25,000 bases of DNA from Takakia lepidozioides (lineage: Eukaryota > Streptophyta > Takakiopsida > Takakiales > Takakiaceae), in contig JAKLZA010000066.1 in assembly GCA_030704615.1 (NCBI GenBank), forward strand, positions 1 through 25,000, written 5' to 3'. Below the pieces are notes generated by a model, which was not told where the DNA came from, made no database searches, and saw nothing but the letters and a program-made list of their open reading frames with translations. A program made the translations under genes and the position numbers. Below, piece after piece: positions 10,585-19,808 of the stretch (the stretch's first letter is position 1; each line of letters opens with the position of its first letter).

Positions 10585-11777
10585 GCTGTCGCGGAAGAGG
10601 ACAGGATTGTCGAAGGAGGAGGACTGCTGATGATGGTGAGGACCCACAAACACTACGCATTGTAGCTGGTGCCGTTGCAAACTCGTGTGGAATGGTAGTA
10701 AGTATGCATGGACAGCAATAAAAATTTCGAAGTGATAAACTCATGTGTGTGGATGGGTGTTATGCCAGACAAGTTGCAAGTAAAGCTCAGGGAGGAAGGT
10801 GGCATTCGTGCTCTGCCATGGTTCGTTCGCTTCATCGTGATGCCCTGGCCCAAGTTGCTCGGGGGATAGCTGATTTTTCCAGTTGCGAATCTCGAGGAGC
10901 TGCTCAAGGTACTGTACTGGTGCTCCTTTCTGAGAGTTTTGAAGTAGAGTTTGTAAACACAGACACACATCCTGTCTGGGGTAGGCAGCATCCAGCCTTG
11001 GTGTGGTACCATGTGCAGAAGGCGTGATTCTTCCTGGTCATTCTATCTTATGAAAGCTGAAATGTTTATTCATCCATATCTCAGAAGGTGACTTTACATG
11101 GATATTTGGTTGCAGGATACAAGTTAGAGTCATTGCTCATAGATGATGGAGCTCTACCGTGGATTGTTGCAATTGCCAACAATGATGCCTCACCCATCCG
11201 TCACCACATCGAGCTAGCCCTATGTCAATTAGCACCACATGGTAGGCGGCTGTTTTCTCCTGATCTTAAGCGGCAACTCCACCTAGTGACGTATGTATGC
11301 CTTCTCTAAAGCATGGCTTTGCAGGTTAATAGGCTGAGTGAATCTATCTCCCAAGGCTTCCTAACGTGCACAAGCATCTGCGACTTGAATTTTACTGCCT
11401 GGTTGATTAATATACCACAGTGAGGATTTACTTGGCCTAGTGGTGCAGCCCTTCCTGCTTCACCTCTGTTTCACAAGTGCTGCTTCTAGTCACCAGCCTG
11501 GCTTACATTAACAGTGAACTACTGGTGTTTTAGCAACCTGTCTATAGGGGGAAGCAAGTCTGAGCCAATCACTAACAAGCTTGCTTGTTCATATTTGCTG
11601 ATTATTGCCACTGCAGAAGTGAACTCAAAAGGCCTCGTTGCTGGAGGAGCTTTATGGGACCTGGTGTGCATCTCACGAGAGTGTTCCAGAGATGATATTC
11701 GGCATCTTGCACAGCGTACACTGAATGCTGGTGGACCTTTCCAAGTAGAGTTGAGGCGGCTGCATGTGGTATACTAA
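10585..11777 (+). pseudogene. 5'-truncated, frameshifted relic of an armadillo-repeat kinesin (ARK)
   Basis: Four blocks match, in order, the C-terminal armadillo repeats of plant ARK kinesins, plus-end-directed motors that regulate microtubules in tip-growing cells. Block A (about 10585-10697) contains EDPQTLRIVAGAVAN. Block B (10769-10908) contains KLREEGGIRAL and then DALAQVARGIADF. Block C (11116-11241) contains LLIDDGALPWIVAIANND and HIELALCQLA. Block D (11617-11777) contains SKGLVAGGALWDLV, SRDDIRHLAQRTL and the family-like end VELRRLHVVY with TAA. Introns between B, C and D keep GT-AG sites and phase. Block A is out of frame with the preceding VEGGGLLMM. Block B shifts frame near 10828, consistent with about 4 lost bases. 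The A-B junction also appears shifted. No motor or coiled-coil exon precedes it. A truncated duplicate that has decayed is the simplest reading; an assembly error could explain single indels but not the missing 5' part. Confidence 0.75.
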
Positions 11778-11906
11778 TATGTTTTCTCCTGAGTTGGGTA
11801 CTTTGTTAGGAGACTTCTTCAGTTCTCCTCTGAGTGTGTTTTTGCACTCAGAAAATGTCCAAAAGAAGCCCCAGTAGAGGCCATGTTGCTGATACGACCT
11901 ACATAC

Positions 11907-12047
11907 CTGTAGATGAGCTCAACTGTAAATAGATCAAAGAAATGCGTAGGGGTTCCAACAAGGGGCCCAGTACTGTCCTCCATAAAGGTTAACGCGGACT
12001 TATATCTGTCAGCATCATTCTCACCAAAGTTAGGTTCAATAGAAATG
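11907..12047 (-). CDS. Orphan coding-like exon of an unrecognised gene
   Basis: A 141-bp block on the minus strand is bounded by TTTTTGTTAG at its 5' side and a GTATGT donor at 11906. It reads 46 full codons without a stop, for example NFGENDADRYKSALTFMED followed by LVGTPTHFFDLFTVELIY. Composition and hydrophobic pattern are clearly protein-like, but I cannot place the family. No matching neighbour exon was found: downstream on this strand is the opposite-strand ARK relic, and upstream only weak frames. It may be an exon of a gene with long introns, or a stranded fragment like the adjacent relic. Confidence 0.5.
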
Positions 12048-13264
12048 CTAACAAAAAATAGACAGCTGACATCAATTTATGCCGAAGAGTTTGGCTTAAT
12101 CATATCATGTGGCTGACTGGAAAGGCTACAAGCATGTATGACCTTCCAAGTAAAGGTAAATATGCAGAACAGTCTTGCAGTTGTGTGTCTGATCATGACT
12201 GTGCACTCTGATTCCATCTACATTTGAAGGAAAAAAACTTTGGGTGTTGGTATGGAAGCTGTTTCATGTGGTTATGTCTCTGCAGCAGGGGAAAACCTGG
12301 GGTATGAAGTCCTTGAGCAATGGGACTTTTGGAAGATAGATCATGCATCCATATCTTTGTCGATATGACTCTCATATCCTTAGTGAGGCTTTGTCCAATG
12401 CTCTCACTAGGCTTTCATCTACTTTTCTGAGTTTCTACAACAATTTATGGAGTTATCATTCTCATACTTTCTTGTTGCCAGGTTCTTGTTACCTCAGCCC
12501 TCATTTATTTCTCATCATGTGTGCATGTGAACAAGTGAAAGTGAGCTTGTCTTGGTATCTAGCAGACATGTTGAATATCTAGCAGGATATTCAACACAAT
12601 CTCTTTCATAAATGTAGCAAGGTGATGATCTGGATCTGGATCACCACAAGCCTGGAATTGATGCTTTAGACAAGGGTCTGGGGGCAGTTGTGTAATCATA
12701 GTCTCATCAAATGTCTCATTACTTCGGTCAGTGCACACATGTACAGTCAAAGTATTGCAGTCAGACAGACAGAGAGACTGTATATACTACACTAAACAAT
12801 ACGTGTACAATAGCGAAAATATTCTGGAGACGCGAGATTTGTGGGGTCACTGCAAATGCTCTATTCTTCGTTGTGCGATGGTATCAGGATCCTCCTTGAG
12901 TGAGTGAATGCATAGATACTCTACGAAAAGATTGTAGAGGGGTCAGAAAGGAATGCTTGTACTTGGGTTGGGACTGATGACCCACTAACTTCTTACGGGA
13001 GCGAGAGAGGTTCTGTTTGGAGTGAGAGAGACACTATCCACTAGAATTTGTAGAAGAGAGCGAGCGAGGGAGAGAGTTGGTTGGCGGTCGGTAAGGAGGT
13101 TCAATTGAGCCCGCGTGTATTTCAACAGATCATGACCTGGGCTGCCAGATTTGCTGTGAGACAGACTACAGAGCAAGCGTGGGATGGAGAACGACGGCTT
13201 GCATGCGTGGGAAGCTGAGGAAATAGGTGAAAGGCACAAGAGCGAGTGAGAAGGAAGACAAGAA
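12048..13264. other. Intergenic or intronic DNA, no gene recognised
   Basis: Only short frames on both strands. The minus-strand frame at 12559-12750 shows some acidic and hydrophobic alternation but no motif. GAG-rich patches lie between 12990 and 13080. Exons of the gene that owns 11907-12047 could lie here, but I could not identify any. Confidence 0.4.
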
Positions 13265-13546
13265 TCAGATTGGGTGTACAGTAGCGAGGATCCTATGCGG
13301 GCTTGTTGTTTGCATTCCACTTTGACCCTCAACAGCCTCTTTTGGGTGATAGCGCATCCATCGACATAGATGCCGGTCATCACCAAACTCCATATGCTTG
13401 CCTACATTTGCTTTTCTTCTAATCTGTTGTTTCAGTTCTCTTTCTTCATCCTCTGTGGGACCCCATGGTGCCCACTTCCATGGGATTTGTTGTTTCGAGA
13501 AAAGTCTTTGATGTTGAACACATGATTCTCCACCTTCTGTATACAT
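13265..13546 (-). CDS. Small open frame of 93 codons, unrecognised
   Basis: An ATG at 13546, with an in-frame TAA just upstream, opens 93 codons. The middle part looks protein-like: IPWKWAPWGPTEDEEREL followed by KQQIRRKANVGKHMEFG. It is rich in charged residues and Trp, and has no signal peptide or membrane segment. A potential GT donor sits inside it after RRKAN, so it could instead be part of an exon. No family is recognised. The opposite strand also holds a 60-codon frame (13465-13647), which I regard as its shadow. Confidence 0.25.
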   Translation of the reverse strand: MYTEGGESCVQHQRLFSKQQIPWKWAPWGPTEDEERELKQQIRRKANVGKHMEFGDDRHLCRWMRYHPKEAVEGQSGMQTTSPHRILATVHPI

Positions 13547-13748
13547 CCCCTCGTCTTAAGCGCAAGTTGGCAGAGCCCTTATCATGGGTTCCCCTTTTCC
13601 TTTTAGAAGGGAAATCTCATGAATGCTGGTTGCGTGAGTTACTCTAATGTTGATAAACCCTGTAAGACTTTATTTACAACATGTACAATGGGTGAACGTG
13701 CATAGGATGAGAAGTTCCCAAAAAGGGGGGGGGAGGAACAAGAAACAA

Positions 13749-13850
13749 GAGAAGAAAACAAAAAGCTATAGTAAGCTACTCAGCTAGAGAAGAAAACAAA
13801 AGCTATAGTAAGCTACTCAACCAGCAACGAAAACAGAAAGCTATGAGGTG
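13749..13850. repeat. Short tandem repeat, two good copies and one decayed
   Basis: Copies at 13749-13783 and 13787-13820 share GAGAAGAAAACAAAA and AGCTATAGTAAGCTACTCA, period 38 bp. A third, shorter copy with GAAAACAGAAAGCTATGAG follows near 13830. Confidence 0.85.
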
Positions 13851-14168
13851 GTCTCTCGATTATGATGTACAAGGTCTGACGATCCTTCCTTCCTGTCACC
13901 ACCACACTTGCGAAGTTCTTGTGGACTGACCAGAAGAAAGAATATTTTAATTCCATGAATGCTAATATGAAGGACTCTCATCGCATTAAGTATGCAAAAC
14001 TTCAGGATCATTAAAGGAGGAGGCTGGCATCAGCCCTCCCCTGCGTGTCTCCTCCGAAATCATAGATCTATGCTCCTCCTAGTGACAAAAGATCCGTCAC
14101 ATGTTTACATGATCCCTTCTCTCTTCTCTCTCTAATCTTCCTTTCCTTCCTCTAATTAACACGGCGAG
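13851..14168. other. Non-coding, ends in a polypyrimidine tract
   Basis: No exon is recognised. The last 60 bases are a strong C/T tract (about 14112-14155) ending in AG at 14167-14168, which looks like the 3' end of an intron leading into the exon at 14169. Confidence 0.4.
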
Positions 14169-14337
14169 CTTTGATGGGTTGGGGGTCCCACAGAAGAAGA
14201 ACGGGAACAAGGTTAAGTGCGAACCAAAGGAAGATAAATCGTCTGATGATTCCTTCGTTGCGATATCGGGTATGGTGGTGGCGGCTGGAATTGTGTTGGG
14301 TGCCCTCATGGCCTTGGCTCGCAGTAAAAGCAGTTAA
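14169..14337 (+). CDS. Terminal exon encoding a membrane-anchored C-terminus, unrecognised
   Basis: After a C/T-rich tract and AG at 14167-14168, a frame reads 55 codons to TAA at 14335-14337. The first part is hydrophilic and lysine-rich (KKNGNKVKCEPKEDKSSDD). It is followed by one hydrophobic segment, FVAISGMVVAAGIVLGALMA, and a short basic end LARSKSS. A single C-terminal membrane segment suggests a tail-anchored or thylakoid/envelope protein; which one cannot be told from this exon. No upstream exon was identified with confidence. The opposite frame at 14097-14309 is a shadow. Confidence 0.4.
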
Positions 14338-15259
14338 TCATAGCTCGGTGTTGCCGGGTGCCATATGGGTCGTGAAGTTTTCCACCTCTGCTTGCTTGCA
14401 CGCTGGCTATGATGGGCCCTGTTCAAATTGAAAATGTACAAGGGGCTCCTCACCATCTATATGAAATGAGTTGGGGTGGAGCTTTGTTATATCTATGAAA
14501 ACTACTATGTACGTAGCTTTGTGAATGTCAGGTGTGAGTGATGCGTGTGCGAGAGAGAGGGAGAGAGACACACAGATTCAGACTGATTATTTAGATTTAG
14601 TCTATATGCGGGTGTCAATGTTCCTTCGGAGCACATAGTCCTTCAAGTCGACTTCCCACCCAGTACTCCCTCCGAGAGAATGTGGTCAATTGACACAGCT
14701 TGCAACGTGCTAAGGAGGAATTGAGGAGAGAATATGAACTCCTGCCCTGCATGAGCCCTGCACCTGAATTACGCATTCATACATTCCTCATTGCTTGCTT
14801 GGATTGTTCTCGGTTGCTAGAAACTGAATCCTGATCCTGAGCCCCTGAACGTGAATGTCCATATCAAGACCACTAATAGATCAACCTATGGCATCTTTGA
14901 CAAAGCTGACCTCCCGCTGACCTGGGACAGATAAGGGTTGTACTTCCCGTTAAAAGTGTGCTGGATCAAGGAACCACAAAGCCAACCTAGAAGTGAAAAG
15001 AATCTTTCTCTACCGAGCAATCTTGTGACAACCATTAAAGCTCATGGGGGATGCTCTGGTCTTCCTGACTCGTCCCCTTCCTTTCAAAAGCAAGAAAGCA
15101 ATGTGTTATTGAGGAGTTCATTGAGCTGTCGGACGAACTGCCGGATCATTCATCCGTGGAGGTAGTAGCAGGGCAGGGTTTTGGGTTTTTGGAGTTCATG
15201 AGGAAGATAGAGAGAGGGAGAAGTGCTGAGAGATTGAAAGGGAAGGTTGAGTATCAATC
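14338..15259. other. Spacer and 5' region of the 666-residue gene
   Basis: It should contain the 3' UTR of the gene ending at 14337 and the promoter and 5' UTR of the gene starting at 15260. The last 80 bases are AG-rich (AGATAGAGAGAGGGAGAAG). The 75-codon frame at 14938-15165 has no recognisable feature. Confidence 0.4.
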
Positions 15260-17260
15260 ATGAATGCAGGCCACAGCCTCCCCTCAGTGATCGCTACTGA
15301 CAGCTCCGGTTTATGTGTCTCATGCTCTGGTGCTGCTGGGAGTTTCGATCTGTGGGCAGGGCTGAGAAAGAGAGGAAGAAGGATTCAAAGCGTTGGTTGC
15401 AGAATAACAGAGAAGAGTTTGAACAGGTGGGGGATGCATGGCCCACATGTGCAATGCAAAGGTTTTAAGGGCGGAGATTTGTTTGGGTTGTTTTTCCGAA
15501 CCTCTGGTGGTTTCATTGAAGGTGGTCGACGCGGAATCCATGAGGGCAGGGGACAATTGGGGCGGGTTGTACAGGTTAGATCGGCACTGAATTCGACGGG
15601 GAGGGATGCGCTCAGATTGTTCAGCTCTGCTGAGGTAAGAGAGCAAACAGAGAGGCTATTGAGTGTGAAGAGGAATGCTGGACGAAGCAAGGGCGTCAGG
15701 GGCCGGGACTCGGGTGGTCGGATTGAGGGACCAAGAAGGAACTGGACAGACAGGAGAAAGGAAGGTGCGCCTTCCGGAAACCCCAACAAACACATGAAAA
15801 ATCCAGGAGTACCAGGCCCTGATAAAAAAGGAGGGACAGATGAAAATGGCATTCGTCTGGAAGGAACGAGGCAAGGGGAGACAGGTGGAGAGAAGGTCAA
15901 CACAGGGGGAAACACGCTTGGGGATAGAGGTGGTGGGAAGCCCAAGAAAGGTCCGAAGCCCAGGGATCTGGTCACTCGGGCAGGGATGGACTTCATGCTT
16001 GTGAACAGGGGAGATCGAAGATTGGGGACAGAATGGACCCCTTGGACCTCGGATCCAGCTGAGAGGCAGCCTGATGAGTATTATGAGCACGGACCTTATG
16101 GTCCACATGCCTGGAAAGGGTTGGTTGTGGGAAGGCCTCGGAAGGGGACGATGGCAGACAAGCTTGTGGTGTTTTTCTCTAGTGTGAAGAATGAAGAAGA
16201 GCAAAAGCAGATCAACATATTGGACGCAAAAGGTGTGTACAACAACCGGCTCATGCAACTGGATGAGTCTGTGGGTATACAATATTTTCTTGTCTTTGTG
16301 CGACAGACCCGAAGGATTGGGCTTCAGATTCCATGGAGGGAATGGACCCTGGTGGCCCAAGTTGCCGTGGAATCAGGAGCGGAACTGGACAAATGGCGGC
16401 TGGGATTCTATCTTGATCGGCAGACGAGAGACAATCTTACCCGATTTGTAGCATGGTATCGCCCAGATCTTATATTTGTGAAAAAGCCAGGTTACCAAGT
16501 GAGGTTTGAGCCACAGAAGGAGTTTTTGGAAAAGTTGGTGGAGCTTCTGAACCCAGAAAACGATGGTAGCTGCACTCCTGTGGCGCCAACATGGGACGGA
16601 AGAGGAGTTGGCAAGAGCAATGACTCATATTTTGGAAGAATGTGTAGGACTTTGGGTGTTGGCGAAAGGGATAGTGCAGAGGAGGTGGGATCAAAGTTTG
16701 AGAGCCTGGATGAAGAGGGGAGGCTGCAGTGTTTGGAGCATGTGCTTGGCACCCATCCTGTGCAGCTCTTGACTCCTTTTACTCGCAGAGCTAGGGAGGA
16801 AGACCGAATGACAGTAGAGGAGAGTGTAGGCTCTTGTTGGCAAGAGGAGGAGGGGAACTGGGAAGAACCCTATGAATCTGATGACAGTCTCAACAACAAC
16901 TCCCAAGCTGAAGTAGAAGGTTGGGAAGATGGTGAGAGTGACGACTTCGAACAAGAAGGTGTAGAAGATGATGGTGATTGGGAGGGAGATGGTTGGGAAG
17001 GAGAGGAAGGGAAAGCAATTTTAACCGAAGGAGAGTTGCAGCGGGCAAATGATGATGATGCTTACTGGAACCAGAAAATGGTGAAAGCATACTCGGAAAT
17101 TGAGGATTCTGAAGTTGTTGATGAGTCTGAAGAGCAAATCCAGACACAAAAATCCGAGCTGTTTTTGAAGGCAGCCTTGTGTCCTTATACCTATACGAGC
17201 TTGATAAAAGAGATTGTGATTATTCGGCACACCCTAGTGGACTATCCGGCTTTAAGATGA
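15260..17260 (+). CDS. 666-residue probable plastid protein, possibly PRDA1-like
   Basis: One uninterrupted exon. The ATG at 15260 is the first in frame; TGA stands 9 bases before it. Residues 1 to about 120 are Ser/Gly/Arg-rich and poor in acidic residues, like a chloroplast transit peptide. Residues 140-240 are basic, Gly-rich and probably disordered. A compact core spans about 258-432: TEWTPWTSDP, YYEHGPYGPHAWKGLVVG, SVGIQYFLVFVRQTRR, IPWREWTLVAQVAVESGA and WYRPDLIFVKKP. About 516-590 is very acidic with regularly placed Trp (GWEDGESDDF, GDWEGDGWEGEEG). From memory the core resembles plant plastid proteins of the PRDA1 type, which support plastid-encoded RNA polymerase function; I cannot verify this. 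The last 30 residues are hydrophobic and unlike the rest, so the true C-terminus might be formed by splicing. The gene's existence is much surer than its name. Confidence 0.8.
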   Translation: MNAGHSLPSVIATDSSGLCVSCSGAAGSFDLWAGLRKRGRRIQSVGCRITEKSLNRWGMHGPHVQCKGFKGGDLFGLFFRTSGGFIEGGRRGIHEGRGQLGRVVQVRSALNSTGRDALRLFSSAEVREQTERLLSVKRNAGRSKGVRGRDSGGRIEGPRRNWTDRRKEGAPSGNPNKHMKNPGVPGPDKKGGTDENGIRLEGTRQGETGGEKVNTGGNTLGDRGGGKPKKGPKPRDLVTRAGMDFMLVNRGDRRLGTEWTPWTSDPAERQPDEYYEHGPYGPHAWKGLVVGRPRKGTMADKLVVFFSSVKNEEEQKQINILDAKGVYNNRLMQLDESVGIQYFLVFVRQTRRIGLQIPWREWTLVAQVAVESGAELDKWRLGFYLDRQTRDNLTRFVAWYRPDLIFVKKPGYQVRFEPQKEFLEKLVELLNPENDGSCTPVAPTWDGRGVGKSNDSYFGRMCRTLGVGERDSAEEVGSKFESLDEEGRLQCLEHVLGTHPVQLLTPFTRRAREEDRMTVEESVGSCWQEEEGNWEEPYESDDSLNNNSQAEVEGWEDGESDDFEQEGVEDDGDWEGDGWEGEEGKAILTEGELQRANDDDAYWNQKMVKAYSEIEDSEVVDESEEQIQTQKSELFLKAALCPYTYTSLIKEIVIIRHTLVDYPALR

Positions 17261-17529
17261 ATACCCTTGATTCTGCTGCAGTTGTTTTTGCTTGTGGTCC
17301 CCAACTCTTGGGTTGTTTGTCCTGCCTATCTCTTTTGTCCCTTAACCAGTCCTTGCTGCAGAATGAGCTTGTGGAGCAGCAGGTGCATACGTCCTACTCT
17401 CAAGGCCAAATTGTCAGTTTTAATGTCTGCTGCCTTTCTTTGCATAGGCCATGGAATGAGAAGCGTGTGTGTAGGAGCTCCTGAGAATCAACTTGTCATT
17501 GGGAGGATTTGTTTTAGAGCAGAAGAAAA

Positions 17530-17535
17530 AATAAA
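17530..17535 (+). terminator. Possible polyadenylation signal
   Basis: AATAAA in an A-rich context (GAAAAAATAAATATT), 270 bases after the stop of the 666-residue gene. Position and sequence suit a plant near-upstream poly(A) element; no cleavage site can be seen. Confidence 0.35.
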
Positions 17536-19063
17536 TATTAAGCCCGTGGAAGCCTAAAGGGCCGGAGTGACACAGTCAACAACAAGCAGAGATGTCAGGG
17601 AACAATATTCAGATCATGGCTAGAGAAAATGCATCTCTCTGTTCAGCACTGTGGCAGTGATTTGGAGAAGTCCATTCACACTAGGGCAGAACAGAGGCAA
17701 GTAGATATTCCAGCGGTGGATATGATTTTCACAAGAAGCAAAGGGAGAGATGAGCATACCAGTGAAGCAGTGGGTCTGTCTGAATCAGAGAATGATGAAG
17801 GGAATGTCTCCCCTCACTGTGTCGGTCAAGAACAAGAGACTGATTTTGCTACATGAGGATTGGGAGGAGAGCAGCTCAAATGTGAAGTATCAGAAACAGA
17901 CAGGAGTCTGACAAGGAGGTGCCACCATAGAAGGAGGGATGAGAGATTAAGACTGCATCTTCCTTAAGGTACACCACATAAGGGCACTGGTAGGCTCTCT
18001 TGATGAAACCCAGGTCTGTACTTAGGAGAGGGCTTAGGAAAGACCAGCATTGACTGTCTGTTTCCATCAAGTGATCAGTGGACCAGTTCTAGACGATGGG
18101 AAGTTTTATAGCACATACAGGAACATACGACATAACCAGGAGTTTACAAGTACATTGAAGGACACTTGGCCATTCTCTTCTCACAACCCAACGAATTCAT
18201 GTGGGTTTGCACCACGGAGCTCGGAGCAGTTGGCAAGTTCACAGAGTTTGAGAGCATGGAGTGAAGGTGATCGCGCTTAGCTGCAATAATGTGCAGATCC
18301 AAGCCCGCGCTGGCTGTCAAGTTCAGAATGCTTGACCCCAATGAGCAAGATGCTGCTGGAAGTTTGGAAATTACAATGCCATGTTTTTGTGGTTTTGTGG
18401 GAGCTTTGTGTAGCTGAGGGCTTCAAATGTCACTGCTATGGTTGTAGACTGCAAGCCCAGACACTACTGAGTGATGTACCTCCAAGGTTTTGTTGATACT
18501 GTAATGGTGTGGTGAAGAGTGATGTCCTTACTGTTATTCATCATTTGTGAGTACATCTTGTGTTCTACTTTGCAGAAATCTTTTGGACGTAAAAGTGGAA
18601 TGCGTGAGTGATTGTTAAACCCATTATGTCTTCAATCCCATGCCGTGCATAGCTGATTAAGCTGCTAGAGTCCCTACCCTCATCCTCAGAGGAAAGGGAT
18701 TTCATAGAGTTAGTTTCCAATGTTCGAACAAAGCTCGAACCAAGATTGCAGTGTGCAGGCACTCTGAAATTGCATGCTTCGAATGGAATCCATTAACTGT
18801 ATTATAAATCTGAATAAAACTTCTCCAACTTACGTATATCTCAGTTTGAGAGGAAATTTGCTGCCGGCAGACCAACAACTGTCTACTGAAATGTAGCTGG
18901 AAATATGAGATGCAGATCTGCAAACTGTTCCACATTAGGCTGTAGCCTTACAAGGAGCGGGTTAATGAACAGACTGCACATCTTTGCCATATAGGCCAGC
19001 CTTACAGGGAGAAGAATCCAGAAGAAGAAATGAACAGGGACTCTAAAATCAAAGCTCTCCTCA

Positions 19064-19082
19064 CTCTCTCTCTCTCTCTCCT
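19064..19082. repeat. (CT)n microsatellite
   Basis: CT run about 730 bp upstream of the shugoshin start codon. CT-rich elements near plant transcription starts can influence expression; that role here is inference. Confidence 0.85.
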
Positions 19083-19407
19083 GCCTCATGGCGGTCACCA
19101 CCATCACTGTCTTCTTTCCTTGTATGTAAGTTGCTCTTGGTCCACCTAAAACAAGAGAGACTAAAAAAAGAAAAAACCCTAAGGCTCGGGATGCTCTCGG
19201 ATGGAGACGTTGGCGTCCGAGCCTCTGGGCTCGAGCCGAACCTGCCATGATTCCCCTTCCTCGGTCCGAATTTGAAAATTTTCACTGATTTTCTGAGTGC
19301 CCATCACGCAGCTCTTCGTGCTCGTTTGGGTGCTCACAAGTATCTTGGTGTGTTTTGGAATTTTATTCATTTTTTCATCTCGTCAGTAGCTCTTCGTTTC
19401 TCTCGTA

Positions 19408-19446
19408 ATGGCGACTTCCGTTCCAATATGTGTAGTTGTGAGCTAA
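19408..19446 (+). other. Possible upstream ORF in the shugoshin leader
   Basis: ATG in a favourable context (TAATGGCG) opens 12 codons, MATSVPICVVVS, and stops with TAA. If the shugoshin transcript begins before 19408 this would be an upstream ORF about 360 bases before the main start. Transcript start and possible leader introns are unknown. Confidence 0.2.
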
Positions 19447-19808
19447 GTTCTGTTTGTCCTCATGTTGACATTCCATATGCTCGCATGTAGAGCCTTTCTC
19501 TATTGTTCTTCTCGTTGCTCAGGCGTTGTATCTGGGTTTGGGTTTCCACCTTCCTTACACTCAAGTATGTTCAGTTTCTCTGTCAATCATACCTCCTGTC
19601 TTGGCTTGCCTGGCATCTGCCACCAAGGGAGTAGCTACACTTCTGAGAGTAATTTAGGGTTTAAGAGTAGTACTTGATTCTAATCTGACTATCCATTAAT
19701 TCTCACTGCCTGTGGCATTGGGGTTGCAAGCACCATCGCATTGCTGAGGAGGACGATTGTAAAGAGAGAGAGGAAAAGAGAGTGCGTGTGTGTTTTAAGC
19801 AAGAAGCT

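Larger units (their letters stand above)
17261..19407. other. Spacer between the 666-residue gene and shugoshin
   Basis: It should hold the 3' UTR of the left gene and the promoter of shugoshin. A plus-strand frame stays open from about 17539 to 17856; it ends in a polar acidic peptide (SESENDEGNVS) and could be an exon of an unlisted transcript, but I found no partner for it. Between 18000 and 19050 I recognise nothing. The part from 19060 to 19250 has a CT run and a GC-richer patch, consistent with a promoter or 5' UTR. Confidence 0.4.

Noticed and set aside
15656-16360. 234-codon minus-strand frame (and 15385-15996) opposite the 666-residue gene
   Set aside because: Composition is Pro/Phe-rich as expected from the reverse of a Gly/Lys/Glu-rich gene; no motif, so shadow frames.
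19166-19182. AAACCCTAA, telomere-like heptamer context
   Set aside because: Only one copy, so not a telomeric or interstitial telomere array.
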